Assembly (NCBI RefSeq): GCF_000340475.1
Contig: NZ_CM001792.1
Span: forward strand, 3,399,253 to 3,463,252
Length of the DNA: 64,000 bases
Source: Oceanobacillus kimchii X50
GTDB lineage: Bacteria > Bacillota > Bacilli > Bacillales > Amphibacillaceae
Reading direction: 5' to 3'
A program made the translations under genes and the position numbers. The notes beneath the pieces are model-generated. The model ran no database searches. It worked only from the letters and a program-made list of their open reading frames with translations, and had not been told where the DNA came from. Positions 1-8,323 of this stretch are shown piece after piece. Position 1 is the first letter of the stretch, and the number at the start of each line of letters is the position of its first letter.

Positions 1-2
1 TT

Positions 3-311
3 GGAACGGGATTTATCATAGCCATTTCTAATCCAATAAGTATTATTTTTTGGCTTGGGATTTATGGTTCCGTGTTAGCTAAAACCACTGAAACTTCAAC
101 TAATAGTCAATTACTCATATACAGTTCTGGTATTTTTCTCGGTATTATCTTGTGGGATATTTTTATGGCAAGTGTAGCGACAAGCTTTCGGAAATTCTTT
201 CACAGTAAAGCTCTTTATTGGATTTCTATCATTGCAGGTATCGTGCTTATCGGTTTTGGAATATTTTTCGGATATGAGGCATTTAGAGCCATTCAATATA
301 TACTGTTTTAG
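3..311 (+). CDS. LysE-family amino acid exporter, C-terminal part (5' end outside window)
   Basis: The reading frame is open from the first bases of the window, so only the C-terminal ~102 residues are present. It shows the LysE/RhtB pattern: an N-P-x-x-I-x-F-W-L-G-I-Y-G segment near the start, then two hydrophobic membrane helices (about residues 40-60 and 75-98 of the fragment). The family exports amino acids or their analogues across the cytoplasmic membrane. The next gene encodes a YcgG-like protein; in Bacillus subtilis the LysE-type gene ycgF also precedes ycgG, so this is probably the ycgF counterpart. Substrate is unknown. The true start cannot be seen. Confidence 0.8.
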   Translation, partial: GTGFIIAISNPISIIFWLGIYGSVLAKTTETSTNSQLLIYSSGIFLGIILWDIFMASVATSFRKFFHSKALYWISIIAGIVLIGFGIFFGYEAFRAIQYILF

Positions 312-331
312 GCATGCACCTAAATGACCTT

Positions 332-355
332 CTCCTAATAAGCTATCTTTAGGAG
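332..355 (+). promoter_or_regulatory. Hairpin overlapping the ribosome binding site of the ycgG-like gene
   Basis: CTCCTAA (332-338) is the reverse complement of TTAGGAG (349-355), with a 10-nt loop. The right arm takes in the first part of the AGGAGGAGGA Shine-Dalgarno tract of the gene starting at 366. The stem could mask the ribosome site or couple translation to the upstream LysE gene. This is seen in the sequence; a regulatory role is inference. Confidence 0.35.
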
Positions 356-365
356 GAGGATTTAC

Positions 366-1112
366 ATGAGCATACTTTTTGATAATGTACAAATAGAACG
401 ACATTGGGAGTTACTTTCTCCTTGGAAACAAGATGCTTACCAATATTTTCAATTCATGATTGGTGAAAAAAACGACTATCCTTGTGTACCTGCACGACAA
501 GGATTAAAGAAGAATAGGTTACGATTTGGCTTTCTTGATGATGTTGACGATACGAAGATGTTGGCATCATCACTAAAAGAATATGGAGATATTTCTAAAG
601 CTATCGGGCAATATACTTCTCTTGTTATGTTTCTCCATATGGATGAGACACAGGCAACGATGGAGAATTATCAAGATTTATTTTGGGATTTGTTGTCTGA
701 TGTAACGAACTACGATACATCTGATTGGCCAGTAAATATACCGGATAATCCAGAACATCATGAATGGGAGTTTTGCTTCGGCGGAGAACCCTATTTCGTT
801 TTTTGTGCAACTCCTGTTCATCAGTTGCGAAAAAGTAGATATTTCCCCTATATGATGCTTGCTTTTCAACCTCGTTTTGTTTTTGATGAACTGAATGCTT
901 CCACTGCATATGGTCGGAAAATGAAAAAGGTCATCCGCCAACGTTTACAAGCATTCGATTCTACATCGGTTCACCCTGAATTAAAATGGTATGGAAACAC
1001 CGATAATCACGAATGGAAACAGTACTTCATTGGTGAAGATGACCATAGCTTAAGTAAATGTCCATTTACCCGTTTTAAACAAAGGATATCCAACCTTACG
1101 AAGATGAAATAA
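366..1112 (+). CDS. YqcI/YcgG family protein
   Basis: A 248-residue soluble protein of the YqcI/YcgG family, close to the usual ~250-residue length. Recognisable stretches include an N-terminal YPCVPARQG segment, a FGFLDD motif, and a central FCFGGEPYFVFC followed by RKSRYFPYMMLAFQPRFVFD. No signal peptide or membrane helix is seen. The biochemical role of the family is not established. The start at 366 is fixed by a very strong AGGAGGAGGA site five bases upstream. The LysE-type gene lies 54 bases upstream on the same strand, matching the ycgF-ycgG order of B. subtilis, so the two are probably co-transcribed. Confidence 0.8.
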   Translation: MSILFDNVQIERHWELLSPWKQDAYQYFQFMIGEKNDYPCVPARQGLKKNRLRFGFLDDVDDTKMLASSLKEYGDISKAIGQYTSLVMFLHMDETQATMENYQDLFWDLLSDVTNYDTSDWPVNIPDNPEHHEWEFCFGGEPYFVFCATPVHQLRKSRYFPYMMLAFQPRFVFDELNASTAYGRKMKKVIRQRLQAFDSTSVHPELKWYGNTDNHEWKQYFIGEDDHSLSKCPFTRFKQRISNLTKMK

Positions 1113-1150
1113 TACGCCAATTCTTTCTCAATCCTAACTTACAAAGAAAC

Positions 1151-2092
1151 CTATCCCTTACGCACAAGTGGAAGTGTCATACAACGAATTCCGCCTCCGG
1201 CTTTTTCTAACTCGGAAACTTCAACTTCGATAAAATTTAACTTGTCTACTTGTGAATGTTGTTTTAATCGTTGTGTATGTGCCGCTTTGCTAATTAATAT
1301 TGTCTCAGGGTTGAGATTAAGATAATTAATATCTGGCAATGAATCATACTGGTGTAGCCAATGTATATCAAAACCATGCCGCTTCAGGAACGTCTCCAAC
1401 ATCTCATACCGCGTGTTTGCTTCCATCGATACATGTACGGGAAAATGTCGCATGAATGCCTTGGCAATAAACACATCTTTTCCAGCGACATTCCCATTCA
1501 TATCTAAATGCATCGTATCGGAGTTTCTTGGTAAATTAATCACAGCAATTTCTGAAAAACCACTAGAAAAGATAGTTTGTTTTATTTGGTCTACACTATC
1601 TAAACTTGTTCTCATCCCTGCATTGATAAGTACAGCATTTTTATTTAAGACCATAACATCTCCAAACTCTAATGCTTTTAATTCGTTGTTTTCTCTTATT
1701 TGAAACGAGTCTGGGAACCAATCTTGAAATAATATATGTGATTGCATATACTCTGGTTTTCTCATAAATGTACCTGCTTCACCTGGAATCATGGTTGTTC
1801 CAAATACACAAGCTAAATCACGCACAAAAACGCGATGAATTAATTGTTTACTTAATGCTTGGTCATTCTCCGATAAATACGAGCTATACTCAATAACTTC
1901 GACCCCAGCTACTTCCAAAGCCTGCTTCATAATCTCAAATTCTTCAACTGCTTTTTTTACATGTACAGCACCGCTCCAACGTACTTCATCCAATACTTTT
2001 GGCTCGGAAATGGATACTTCTGCTGGACGGCAAAGGATAACAGCTTTTAATTCCTCATGCTCGGAGTAACTTACTGGGTGTATAGGCTTCAT
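1151..2092 (-). CDS. Dimethylarginine dimethylaminohydrolase / amidinotransferase-fold enzyme (YkgA-like)
   Basis: A 313-residue member of the guanidino-group-modifying superfamily (DDAH, arginine deiminase, amidinotransferase). Visible motifs are FVRDLACVFG (substrate-binding R-D), E-F-G-D-V-M, the DTMHLDM segment carrying the catalytic His, and a C-terminal GGGIRCMTLPL with the nucleophilic Cys, in family order. These enzymes hydrolyse methylated arginines or related guanidino compounds; the substrate here is not determined. The frame is open to 2170, but the start at 2092 has an AAAGGAAG site 7-8 bases upstream and gives the typical N-terminus (MKPIHPVSYSEHE), so the longer version is rejected. 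It is transcribed alone. Confidence 0.8.
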   Translation of the reverse strand: MKPIHPVSYSEHEELKAVILCRPAEVSISEPKVLDEVRWSGAVHVKKAVEEFEIMKQALEVAGVEVIEYSSYLSENDQALSKQLIHRVFVRDLACVFGTTMIPGEAGTFMRKPEYMQSHILFQDWFPDSFQIRENNELKALEFGDVMVLNKNAVLINAGMRTSLDSVDQIKQTIFSSGFSEIAVINLPRNSDTMHLDMNGNVAGKDVFIAKAFMRHFPVHVSMEANTRYEMLETFLKRHGFDIHWLHQYDSLPDINYLNLNPETILISKAAHTQRLKQHSQVDKLNFIEVEVSELEKAGGGIRCMTLPLVRKG

Positions 2093-2231
2093 TGTTGATC
2101 TTCCTTTAATAAATAAGATGCCCTTAGCGTAACCATCCCTAAAAAAGAATATGTACGATGAACCATTCATGAAAAATAAAATTTTGGGGAAAGTAAAAAC
2201 GATGTGACATTCATATTAAGGAGGAATATCT

Positions 2232-2900
2232 ATGCAACCAATGAATCAAGGGCAAGGAAATTTAGGAAATCATCAACCAAATCAAATGAAACAGCCATCT
2301 AATCAAGCTGGGATGACAAAACCTGGGCAAAGTTTAAATCACGGCGGTCATGAGTTATTTGATGCCCATGAAGTCATTGCTGGTATCATTAGCATGCTTG
2401 ACCAATATCAAATGTATGAACAACATATCCAAGACCCTGCACTAAAGGATATTTTGCAACGTCAAACAACATTTGTAACGAAAACCTATAATACGATTGT
2501 TGAATCTTTTCAAACAGGTCATGATCCTAAAGTACCCACACAAGAATACAAAATGCAACAATCCAATAATATTGTTTATGGTATTCAAGCTGGTAAACCT
2601 AAGAAACCGAATGCTTCGACCAGTGAATTATCGGATCAAGGCATCTCTGCCTATATGCTTGGAAATGCTAAATCATTAACATCCTTGCTCGCTATGACAG
2701 CAGTGGAGATGACCAACCCAGTATTACGTAGAGTAATCGCTGATACAGTACCGAATTTTATTGAACTTAGCTACGAGATTTTCTTATATCAAAATAAACA
2801 CGCATATTATCAGGTTCCTCAATTAGCAGAGGAAGATATGATCAATATGTTAAATAGCTATACAACTGTACAACAAACGCCGAATAACCCGCTACACTAA
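2232..2900 (+). CDS. Spore coat protein, CotF family
   Basis: A 222-residue protein with a Gln/Asn/Pro-rich N-terminus (about residues 1-40), followed by a CotF-type ferritin-like helical region (about 45-210). Segments such as HELFDAHEVIAGIISMLDQY and the later ISAYMLGNAKSLTSLLAM are typical of coat F domain proteins, which lie in the spore coat or are made in sporulating cells. A clear AAGGAGGAA site lies just upstream of the ATG. The gene stands alone between convergent or divergent neighbours. It supports assignment to an endospore former. No sporulation sigma promoter could be assigned with confidence. Confidence 0.82.
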   Translation: MQPMNQGQGNLGNHQPNQMKQPSNQAGMTKPGQSLNHGGHELFDAHEVIAGIISMLDQYQMYEQHIQDPALKDILQRQTTFVTKTYNTIVESFQTGHDPKVPTQEYKMQQSNNIVYGIQAGKPKKPNASTSELSDQGISAYMLGNAKSLTSLLAMTAVEMTNPVLRRVIADTVPNFIELSYEIFLYQNKHAYYQVPQLAEEDMINMLNSYTTVQQTPNNPLH

Positions 2901-2907
2901 ATTAAAT

Positions 2908-2987
2908 AAAGTACCCTGTAGAAGGTCTTTCATAAAGCACCGTAACTTTATCTCTAGCTATATGATTATCATTATACCGGGTACTTT
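2908..2987. terminator. Possible bidirectional terminator between convergent genes
   Basis: AAAGTACCC (2908-2916) is matched by GGGTACTTT (2979-2987), a 9-bp perfect inverted repeat with a 62-nt loop and a T-rich stretch after each arm in its own direction. It lies exactly between the convergent coat-protein and alcohol dehydrogenase genes. The long loop makes an ordinary intrinsic terminator less certain. Confidence 0.4.
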
Positions 2988-2993
2988 TATTAA

Positions 2994-4130
2994 TTATGGT
3001 CTCAAGACTACTTTAATACAGTCATCTTCATGATCATTAAATACTTGATATGCCTGAGCTGCTTCTTTTAAGGGCAGTCTTTGTGTAATGATTTCTGTTG
3101 GGTCCAACTCTTGATCGCTAACCTTCTTATATAGCTCCGGCATTAGATGAATAACTGGCGCTTGACCCATTTTTATTTGGATATTCCTCACCCAAAAAGC
3201 ACCCAATGGGAATGCATTGTAATTTCCTCCATACACGCCCGTAAGATGAACCGTACCAAATTTACGTATGGCTTTCGTAGCTATCTGTATTGGGCCAAGC
3301 GTACCGCCTTGAAGTTTGAGTTTTTGTTCCACATATTCGACAGGGGACTTTTTCCCATCCATCCCAACACAATCAATTACGACATCAGCCCCGCCTTTCG
3401 TGATTTCTTTTAAGTGCTCTCCCATATCCGGGAACCTGGTAAATTGAAATGTTTCAACTTTGTTTTTCTCTTTCGCATGTTTCAAACGGTAGTCCAAATG
3501 ATCTATCGCAATAACTCGTTCAGCACCCTCCATCCAAGCAAATTTTTGAGTCATTAACCCAACTGGACCGCTTCCTAGCACTATTACCGTATCTCCTTGT
3601 TTGACTCCTGCATTTCTCACACTCCAATACGCAGTAGGTAAAACATCAGAAAGAAATAAGAGGGATTCATCTTCTAATTCACATGACTCAGGGACTAAAA
3701 AAGGAGTGAAATTACCAAATGGCACACGTAAATATTCGGCTTGCCCACCTGGATAATTCCCAAATTTCTCTGAATAGCCAAAATAGCCACCAGAATCATA
3801 ATGAGGATTAGAATGATCACATTGACTTTCCATTTCATGATGACAATAATGGCAGTGGCCACATGAAACATTAAATGGAATTACTACGCGATCGCCTTTT
3901 TTCACTTTCGTAACCTCTGCACCTACTTCTTCAACTATTCCCATTGGTTCATGCCCAATAATATATCCCTTTGGCAATGGGAAATGACCTTGATATAAAT
4001 GAAGGTCTGACCCACATATTGCCGTTGATGTAATTTTTACAATGATATCATCGGGCTTTTCAATTGTCGGTGCAGTTACCTGCTTGATCTCTATCTTTTT
4101 TGGACCTTGATAAGTTACAGCTCTCATCAT
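2994..4130 (-). CDS. Zinc-dependent alcohol dehydrogenase (glutathione-independent formaldehyde dehydrogenase-like, AdhB type)
   Basis: A 378-residue medium-chain dehydrogenase. Catalytic zinc ligands are in TAICGSDLHLYQG and the GHEPMG segment; the structural zinc site is CGHCHYCHHEMESQCDH; the NAD-binding Rossmann motif is VLGSGPVGLM. The inserted region after the structural zinc (GGYFGYSEKFGNYPGGQAEYLRVPF) is characteristic of the AdhB/formaldehyde-dehydrogenase-like subgroup. It oxidises an alcohol or aldehyde adduct with NAD(P); the substrate is unknown. A GAGGTG site lies 8 bases before the ATG at 4130. An in-frame TTG six bases further upstream is too close to that site to be preferred. 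Monocistronic. Confidence 0.83.
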   Translation of the reverse strand: MMRAVTYQGPKKIEIKQVTAPTIEKPDDIIVKITSTAICGSDLHLYQGHFPLPKGYIIGHEPMGIVEEVGAEVTKVKKGDRVVIPFNVSCGHCHYCHHEMESQCDHSNPHYDSGGYFGYSEKFGNYPGGQAEYLRVPFGNFTPFLVPESCELEDESLLFLSDVLPTAYWSVRNAGVKQGDTVIVLGSGPVGLMTQKFAWMEGAERVIAIDHLDYRLKHAKEKNKVETFQFTRFPDMGEHLKEITKGGADVVIDCVGMDGKKSPVEYVEQKLKLQGGTLGPIQIATKAIRKFGTVHLTGVYGGNYNAFPLGAFWVRNIQIKMGQAPVIHLMPELYKKVSDQELDPTEIITQRLPLKEAAQAYQVFNDHEDDCIKVVLRP

Positions 4131-4215
4131 TATCAATACACCTCAGTACTTATTTAATTAGGTTTAGTATCCACTTTCTATTTTGGTTTATTCAGCTATA
4201 ATAGACGAGAGAATG

Positions 4216-4242
4216 TGAAACTTATTGCTAAAGTATATCGTA
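4216..4242 (+). promoter_or_regulatory. Sigma-W (ECF) promoter of the ydbST-like operon
   Basis: TGAAAC (4216-4221), a 17-base spacer, then CGTA (4239-4242). This matches the Bacillus sigma-W consensus TGAAAC-N16/17-CGTA. It lies about 75 bases before the ydbS-like start. B. subtilis ydbST is a known sigma-W regulon operon, so position and regulon both agree. Confidence 0.78.
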
Positions 4243-4316
4243 TGAATAAAGTGAAACATCATTTAGTGGGATATTACTGCCTGTTACAAGGGGATAATTT
4301 AGAAAGGAGATTGAAA

Positions 4317-4820
4317 ATGCACAATCAAATAGAAGAACCAACAGAGAGAATATCTGAAAAAGCTATATTTGTTTGGCGTACGATGAACAGTATTATTTTA
4401 TCAGTAGCATTTATTATATTAATTGCACTATTAATCGCACATACATATTTTTCTTGGTATGACTGGATAGCATATGTATTATGGGGGCTAATTGCGCTTA
4501 GTATACTTGATATTATCTGGTCCATCTATTTAGAACCTTATTTGCTGCAGAAATATTGGCGCTATCAAGTAGATGAGGACTTTGTACAATTTAAACATGG
4601 TCGATGGAAGCTTGTTCATATCGTCATTCCTATGACAAAAATTCAGTATGTCGGTTTGAAACAGGGACCGCTACTGCGTAAATATAATTTACATACCTTA
4701 TCTATCGGAACGATGGCTTCTACACATGAAATTCCAGCTATTCCAGAAGGTACAGCTCGAGCGATACGAGACCAAATCGCTGAATTGGCAAATATTAATA
4801 ATGAGGAAGGAGAGGAATGA
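4317..4820 (+). CDS. ydbS: Membrane protein with bacterial PH domain, YdbS-like
   Basis: A 167-residue protein with two membrane helices (about residues 20-42 and 48-68) followed by a bPH_2 domain (about 80-155), the layout of YdbS. With YdbT it forms a two-protein envelope complex linked in B. subtilis to resistance against certain antimicrobial peptides. The start is set by AGAAAGGAG upstream of the ATG at 4317. The frame is open to 4215, but the sigma-W promoter lies inside that extension, so the longer form would not be on the mRNA. The stop overlaps the next start by 4 bases (ATGA), so translation is coupled to ydbT. Confidence 0.8.
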   Translation: MHNQIEEPTERISEKAIFVWRTMNSIILSVAFIILIALLIAHTYFSWYDWIAYVLWGLIALSILDIIWSIYLEPYLLQKYWRYQVDEDFVQFKHGRWKLVHIVIPMTKIQYVGLKQGPLLRKYNLHTLSIGTMASTHEIPAIPEGTARAIRDQIAELANINNEEGEE

Positions 4821-6298
4821 TGCAATCAAAACGCATGCATCCATTAATGATTGCTTCATCCATTTTACGTTCGATTAAAGATCTATTCTTTTTAATACTA
4901 ATCTTTTTTGTAATTAATATAGGATCAACATCAACCTGGGTAGTGATCGGCAGATACCTTCTAATTACAATCTTTATATTACTTATTATAACCGCTATCG
5001 TAAGGTGGTTCCGAACTTCATATGAAGTAAAAGAAAAATCGATTGTTATCCGACAAGGTGCATTTGTAATTAAACAACGGTATTTACCTTTTGATCGAGT
5101 CCAAAATGTAAAGACGAATACCCCCTTTTACTTTCGCTTTTTGCATGTAACCTCTTTAGTGCTTGAGACTGGTTCAGGAGGTGATGATGCTTCATTCACC
5201 TTCCCTGCTCTCCATTTAGCAGATGCAGAGAAAATAGAAAGTATTATCGACCGATACCGAAGAACCGATCATAAGATAGAACAAGTTGAAAAAGATCAAG
5301 CATTAACAGAGACATCACAAACCGAGAATGAACGCAACATTAAATCAGAGCAAAAACATTCTGAACGAAGAATTCACTTTACACCGACACGCAAAGATGT
5401 ATTAAAAGCATCAATACTATCAGCAAGTTACATTGTATTAGTTCCCATTTTGTTATCGATTTTCCAACAGATTGATAGTGTTTATGATATCAGTACTTAT
5501 CTCGAAGACGGTTACCAGTTCATATCTAACTCGTGGATGGTACTTGTCATTGCGATCACACTACTTATCTTAGCGTCTATTGCTTTTGGCGTTATACAAA
5601 CATTTTTAAAGTATGGGAAGTATGAGATTGCTTCCGATGAAGAGCGAATTTATATTTCTCAAGGTGTGCTTAGTGAGAAGCATTTCTCCATCCGAAAAAA
5701 GAACGTTCAAGCCATTGAAATGCGCCAATCGATATTAAAACGCCTATTAGGAGTAACAAGCGTAAAATTAATTAGCGCTGGTGAAATGGAGCTTTCTGGG
5801 GACCCAGTTAATTCTCTATATCCATTCCTACCTACCAAAAGAGCGCTCTCTTTAGTAGAAGAATTACTGCCAGGTTTTGAAATTACGACAGAAATGGAAC
5901 GAATGCCAACTTCATCGCTTGTGGCAAGAATGCTCCATATTCCATGGATATGGATTATCGCCACAGGAGTTATTCTATATTTCTTCCCACAGTGGTGGTG
6001 GACATCTATTGTTTTGCTTATTTTAACCATCATGGGACGTTATCTCGATTATCGATTTGCTAAATTTACGATTAATGGATCATTTATTCAATTACAAACT
6101 GGTGGTTGGGAAATCACTACGTTAGTTACCCAGCGTCATAAAGCGATTGAGTTTTCCGTGGAAGAAAATATCATTCAACGTCGCCTTGGGTTAATTACTC
6201 TTAAAACAAGCAATCGCGGTAAACCTGTGTATGTGAAGACCCTTGCTGACATTCCTGCACCAATGGCAAAAGAAGCCTATCATTGGTATAAACAGTAG
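4817..6298 (+). CDS. ydbT: Membrane protein with repeated bacterial PH domains, YdbT-like
   Basis: A 493-residue protein with three hydrophobic pairs (about residues 15-60, 195-260 and 375-415). Each is followed by a bPH_2 domain with the hallmark R-x-x-x-x-x-F/I-x-x-V-Q pattern (for example QRYLPFDRVQNV and FSIRKKNVQAIEM). A charged linker rich in Glu, Lys and Gln occupies about residues 145-190. The length and architecture match YdbT, the partner of YdbS in envelope stress resistance. The start overlaps the ydbS stop. A second ATG at 4820 has better spacing to AAGGAG and could be the real start. No terminator is visible; a dispersed repeat follows. Confidence 0.8.
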   Translation: MMQSKRMHPLMIASSILRSIKDLFFLILIFFVINIGSTSTWVVIGRYLLITIFILLIITAIVRWFRTSYEVKEKSIVIRQGAFVIKQRYLPFDRVQNVKTNTPFYFRFLHVTSLVLETGSGGDDASFTFPALHLADAEKIESIIDRYRRTDHKIEQVEKDQALTETSQTENERNIKSEQKHSERRIHFTPTRKDVLKASILSASYIVLVPILLSIFQQIDSVYDISTYLEDGYQFISNSWMVLVIAITLLILASIAFGVIQTFLKYGKYEIASDEERIYISQGVLSEKHFSIRKKNVQAIEMRQSILKRLLGVTSVKLISAGEMELSGDPVNSLYPFLPTKRALSLVEELLPGFEITTEMERMPTSSLVARMLHIPWIWIIATGVILYFFPQWWWTSIVLLILTIMGRYLDYRFAKFTINGSFIQLQTGGWEITTLVTQRHKAIEFSVEENIIQRRLGLITLKTSNRGKPVYVKTLADIPAPMAKEAYHWYKQ

Positions 6299-6358
6299 TA
6301 GACTTCATAAAAATAGGTTCGAAAGATTTTCACATAAGTGTTAGGTTTAATTTAAAAA

Positions 6359-6565
6359 ACGAACATTTTAGTAATATTTATATAATAATGTATGGGTTAT
6401 ATCAATAACTTGGCTTTGATTGTAATGGAAGACGGCGACTCCAGCAGGAATAGCACGAGCTGAAGATACAATTGAAAAGTGTTCTTCTTTTCAAGTTAGC
6501 TAAAGCCGTGCCTGCGGAAAAGCGTCCGTCTTTAATGAACATCAAAACAGCTAACATTCGGATTT
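6359..6565 (+). repeat. Dispersed intergenic repeat, copy A
   Basis: An imperfect inverted repeat occupying the gap between convergent ydbT and the GntR gene. The core begins TTTGATTGTAATGGAAGACG and ends CCGTCTTTAATGAACATCAA; inside are GCGACTCCAGCAGGAATAGC and GCCGTGCCTGCGGAAAAGCG. Flanks carry CGAACATTTTA on one side and TAACATTCGGAT on the other. The same arrangement recurs at 20915-21072 (minus) and 23911-24092, and a short relative at 44691-44748. It contains no gene. Confidence 0.75.
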
Positions 6566-6594
6566 CACATAAAATATCTTATTATGAAATTGAT

Positions 6595-7302
6595 TTACAT
6601 ATTAAAATTAACGATATATTTATGAAGCTCAGTATTATAATATGCAAACGAATACTCCACAAGCCGGTCTCTACTATCATATGAATAACGTTCACGTTGT
6701 AATAACGGTTGTTTCTCTACTTCCAGCAGTTCGGCAACATTTTGCTCAGGAACAGATACACCGAATTCATCTTTAAACCGATAAAATCGAACCCCTTGCT
6801 GATATAACATATCATAAAGGGAATTAACAAACACTTCCGGGTCTTTTGGAAGTGCAATATGTGCAGATATATAATGACGAAAGTGAATATATGGTTTACC
6901 ATTTAGTATATATAGGCGTTCAATACAATAGACTTCCTTACTGTTTAATTGATGTAGCGGCTCCGAAAGTTCTTCAACAACTGTTAAATCAATAAACTTC
7001 TTACGTAATTGATGACCTTCTCCAATTAAATATTCAGAAAAACGTTGTCCTTTCGATAATTTGGAAACCACCTGATTCGCCAAAACCGTTGTGCCGATAC
7101 CACTTCTTTTCTCTACATAGCCTTCTTGAGCAAGCTGTTCTACTGCTTTACGAATCGTTATTTTGCTTACTTCAAACTCCCTCTCCAATTCTGGTTCAGA
7201 CGGAATCAGAGCATTGACCTTATATTGTCCATTAATAATTCTTTCTTTCAAGATGTCTTTCACTTGAATATATAAAGAACCTTCCCTTAAATTTAATTTC
7301 AT
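6595..7302 (-). CDS. GntR/HutC-family transcriptional regulator (UTRA domain)
   Basis: A 235-residue regulator. The N-terminal winged helix of GntR type (about residues 5-70) contains IPSEPELEREFEVSKITIRKA, and a UTRA effector domain (about 95-230) follows. HutC/NagR-type regulators usually bind sugar or sugar-acid ligands and repress their own catabolic operon. It is the last gene of the amino-sugar locus, 7 bases after the KDG kinase gene, so it is almost certainly co-transcribed. The likely ligand is a pathway intermediate such as glucosaminate or KDG (inference). Candidate operators are at 17667-17697 and 20823-20834. Confidence 0.85.
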   Translation of the reverse strand: MKLNLREGSLYIQVKDILKERIINGQYKVNALIPSEPELEREFEVSKITIRKAVEQLAQEGYVEKRSGIGTTVLANQVVSKLSKGQRFSEYLIGEGHQLRKKFIDLTVVEELSEPLHQLNSKEVYCIERLYILNGKPYIHFRHYISAHIALPKDPEVFVNSLYDMLYQQGVRFYRFKDEFGVSVPEQNVAELLEVEKQPLLQRERYSYDSRDRLVEYSFAYYNTELHKYIVNFNM

Positions 7303-7309
7303 GATTGAT

Positions 7310-8323
7310 CTACCTTTCTATATCGGGATCATGATTACTTACTAAAGCCCATACTTCTTTATCAGATGAAATTGGCGAATCACCATACGTTGTATGCGCT
7401 AAAATTCCGGCAGCCATGGCAAATTGAATGGTATCTTCTTTCGAGAATTGTTGACGTAATCCATGCATTATACCACTCGCAAATCCATCGCCTCCACCAA
7501 TACGATCGAAAATTCGAAACACATAACGTTTAGAGAAATAAAAATTCGCATTTGTATATAAAAATCCTTCTATCTCATGCTTATTATCTTGTAATTGCTC
7601 TCTTATTGTACCGGCTATTGTTTGAATTCCATATTTCTCTGCTACTTTTGGTATAAGGTTTTGGATTTGTGACTTTCGCTCTACCTCATCCGTAGCGTAG
7701 CCTAAAACGTGTATAGCATCTTTTTCCGTCATAAAACATACATCACTTAACTGCAACATTTGTTGATAATCATTTCTCGCTCGTTGGATATTATTTTTCC
7801 AAAGTTTCGGCCGGAAATTACAATCAAATACTACTAAAATTCCACGTTCCTTTGCTTTTTCTGCGATAGAAAACATCGTATTTCTAGCATTCTCAGACAC
7901 TGCTAATCCGATGCCGCAAAAGTGAACCATATCTGTATCTAGTAATATACGTTCCATCTGATAATCCGATGCTACTGCTTGGTGAAAAGCACTGATTTCT
8001 CTGTTGGTATATGTGACTACGGATGGACGCAAGTCGAAACCATCTTCTAAAAAGAACATCCCGATATGGTCGCCATCTCGACGAATGTCTTGCACTCCAA
8101 CTCTTAACGATTGCAAATACGATAAAGCTGCTTCTCCAATATTATTATCAGGCAATGTTGTTATGAGGCTCGTTTGGTTGCCAAATTTTCCTAAAGCAGT
8201 AAGCACATTCACTCCTGTACCTGAAAAAGACATATCTAATGCGCGAGTTTGCTCCAACTTCTTGTTACCTGGAACATGTAGTCGCATCATTACCTCTCCA
8301 AATGCCTTCACTTTATTCGCCAT
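7310..8323 (-). CDS. PfkB-family sugar kinase, probable 2-keto-3-deoxygluconate (KDG) kinase
   Basis: A 337-residue PfkB/ribokinase-fold kinase. The N-terminal MRLHVPG and GTGVNVLTALGKFG segments bind sugar, and DCNFRPKLW is the D-x-N-x-R-x-x-L-W signature typical of KDG kinases. The C-terminal anion-hole motif reads GGGDGFASG instead of the common GAGDAF but keeps the catalytic Asp (about residue 278). It would phosphorylate KDG to KDPG in the cytoplasm. The start overlaps the end of the aldolase gene by 11 bases, so the two are translationally coupled. This supports a route in which an unphosphorylated sugar acid is deaminated first and phosphorylated second. The substrate call is inference from motif and context. 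Confidence 0.8.
   Translation of the reverse strand: MANKVKAFGEVMMRLHVPGNKKLEQTRALDMSFSGTGVNVLTALGKFGNQTSLITTLPDNNIGEAALSYLQSLRVGVQDIRRDGDHIGMFFLEDGFDLRPSVVTYTNREISAFHQAVASDYQMERILLDTDMVHFCGIGLAVSENARNTMFSIAEKAKERGILVVFDCNFRPKLWKNNIQRARNDYQQMLQLSDVCFMTEKDAIHVLGYATDEVERKSQIQNLIPKVAEKYGIQTIAGTIREQLQDNKHEIEGFLYTNANFYFSKRYVFRIFDRIGGGDGFASGIMHGLRQQFSKEDTIQFAMAAGILAHTTYGDSPISSDKEVWALVSNHDPDIER

Noticed and set aside
2994..4130. The zinc dehydrogenase as the missing sugar-oxidising step of the amino-sugar pathway
   Set aside because: It belongs to the AdhB/formaldehyde-dehydrogenase-like subgroup, is in a separate transcription unit, and is divided from the locus by the ydbST operon and a repeat.
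4215..4316. Longer ydbS-like protein starting at 4215
   Set aside because: The sigma-W promoter lies within this extension, and the ATG at 4317 has a strong AGAAAGGAG site.
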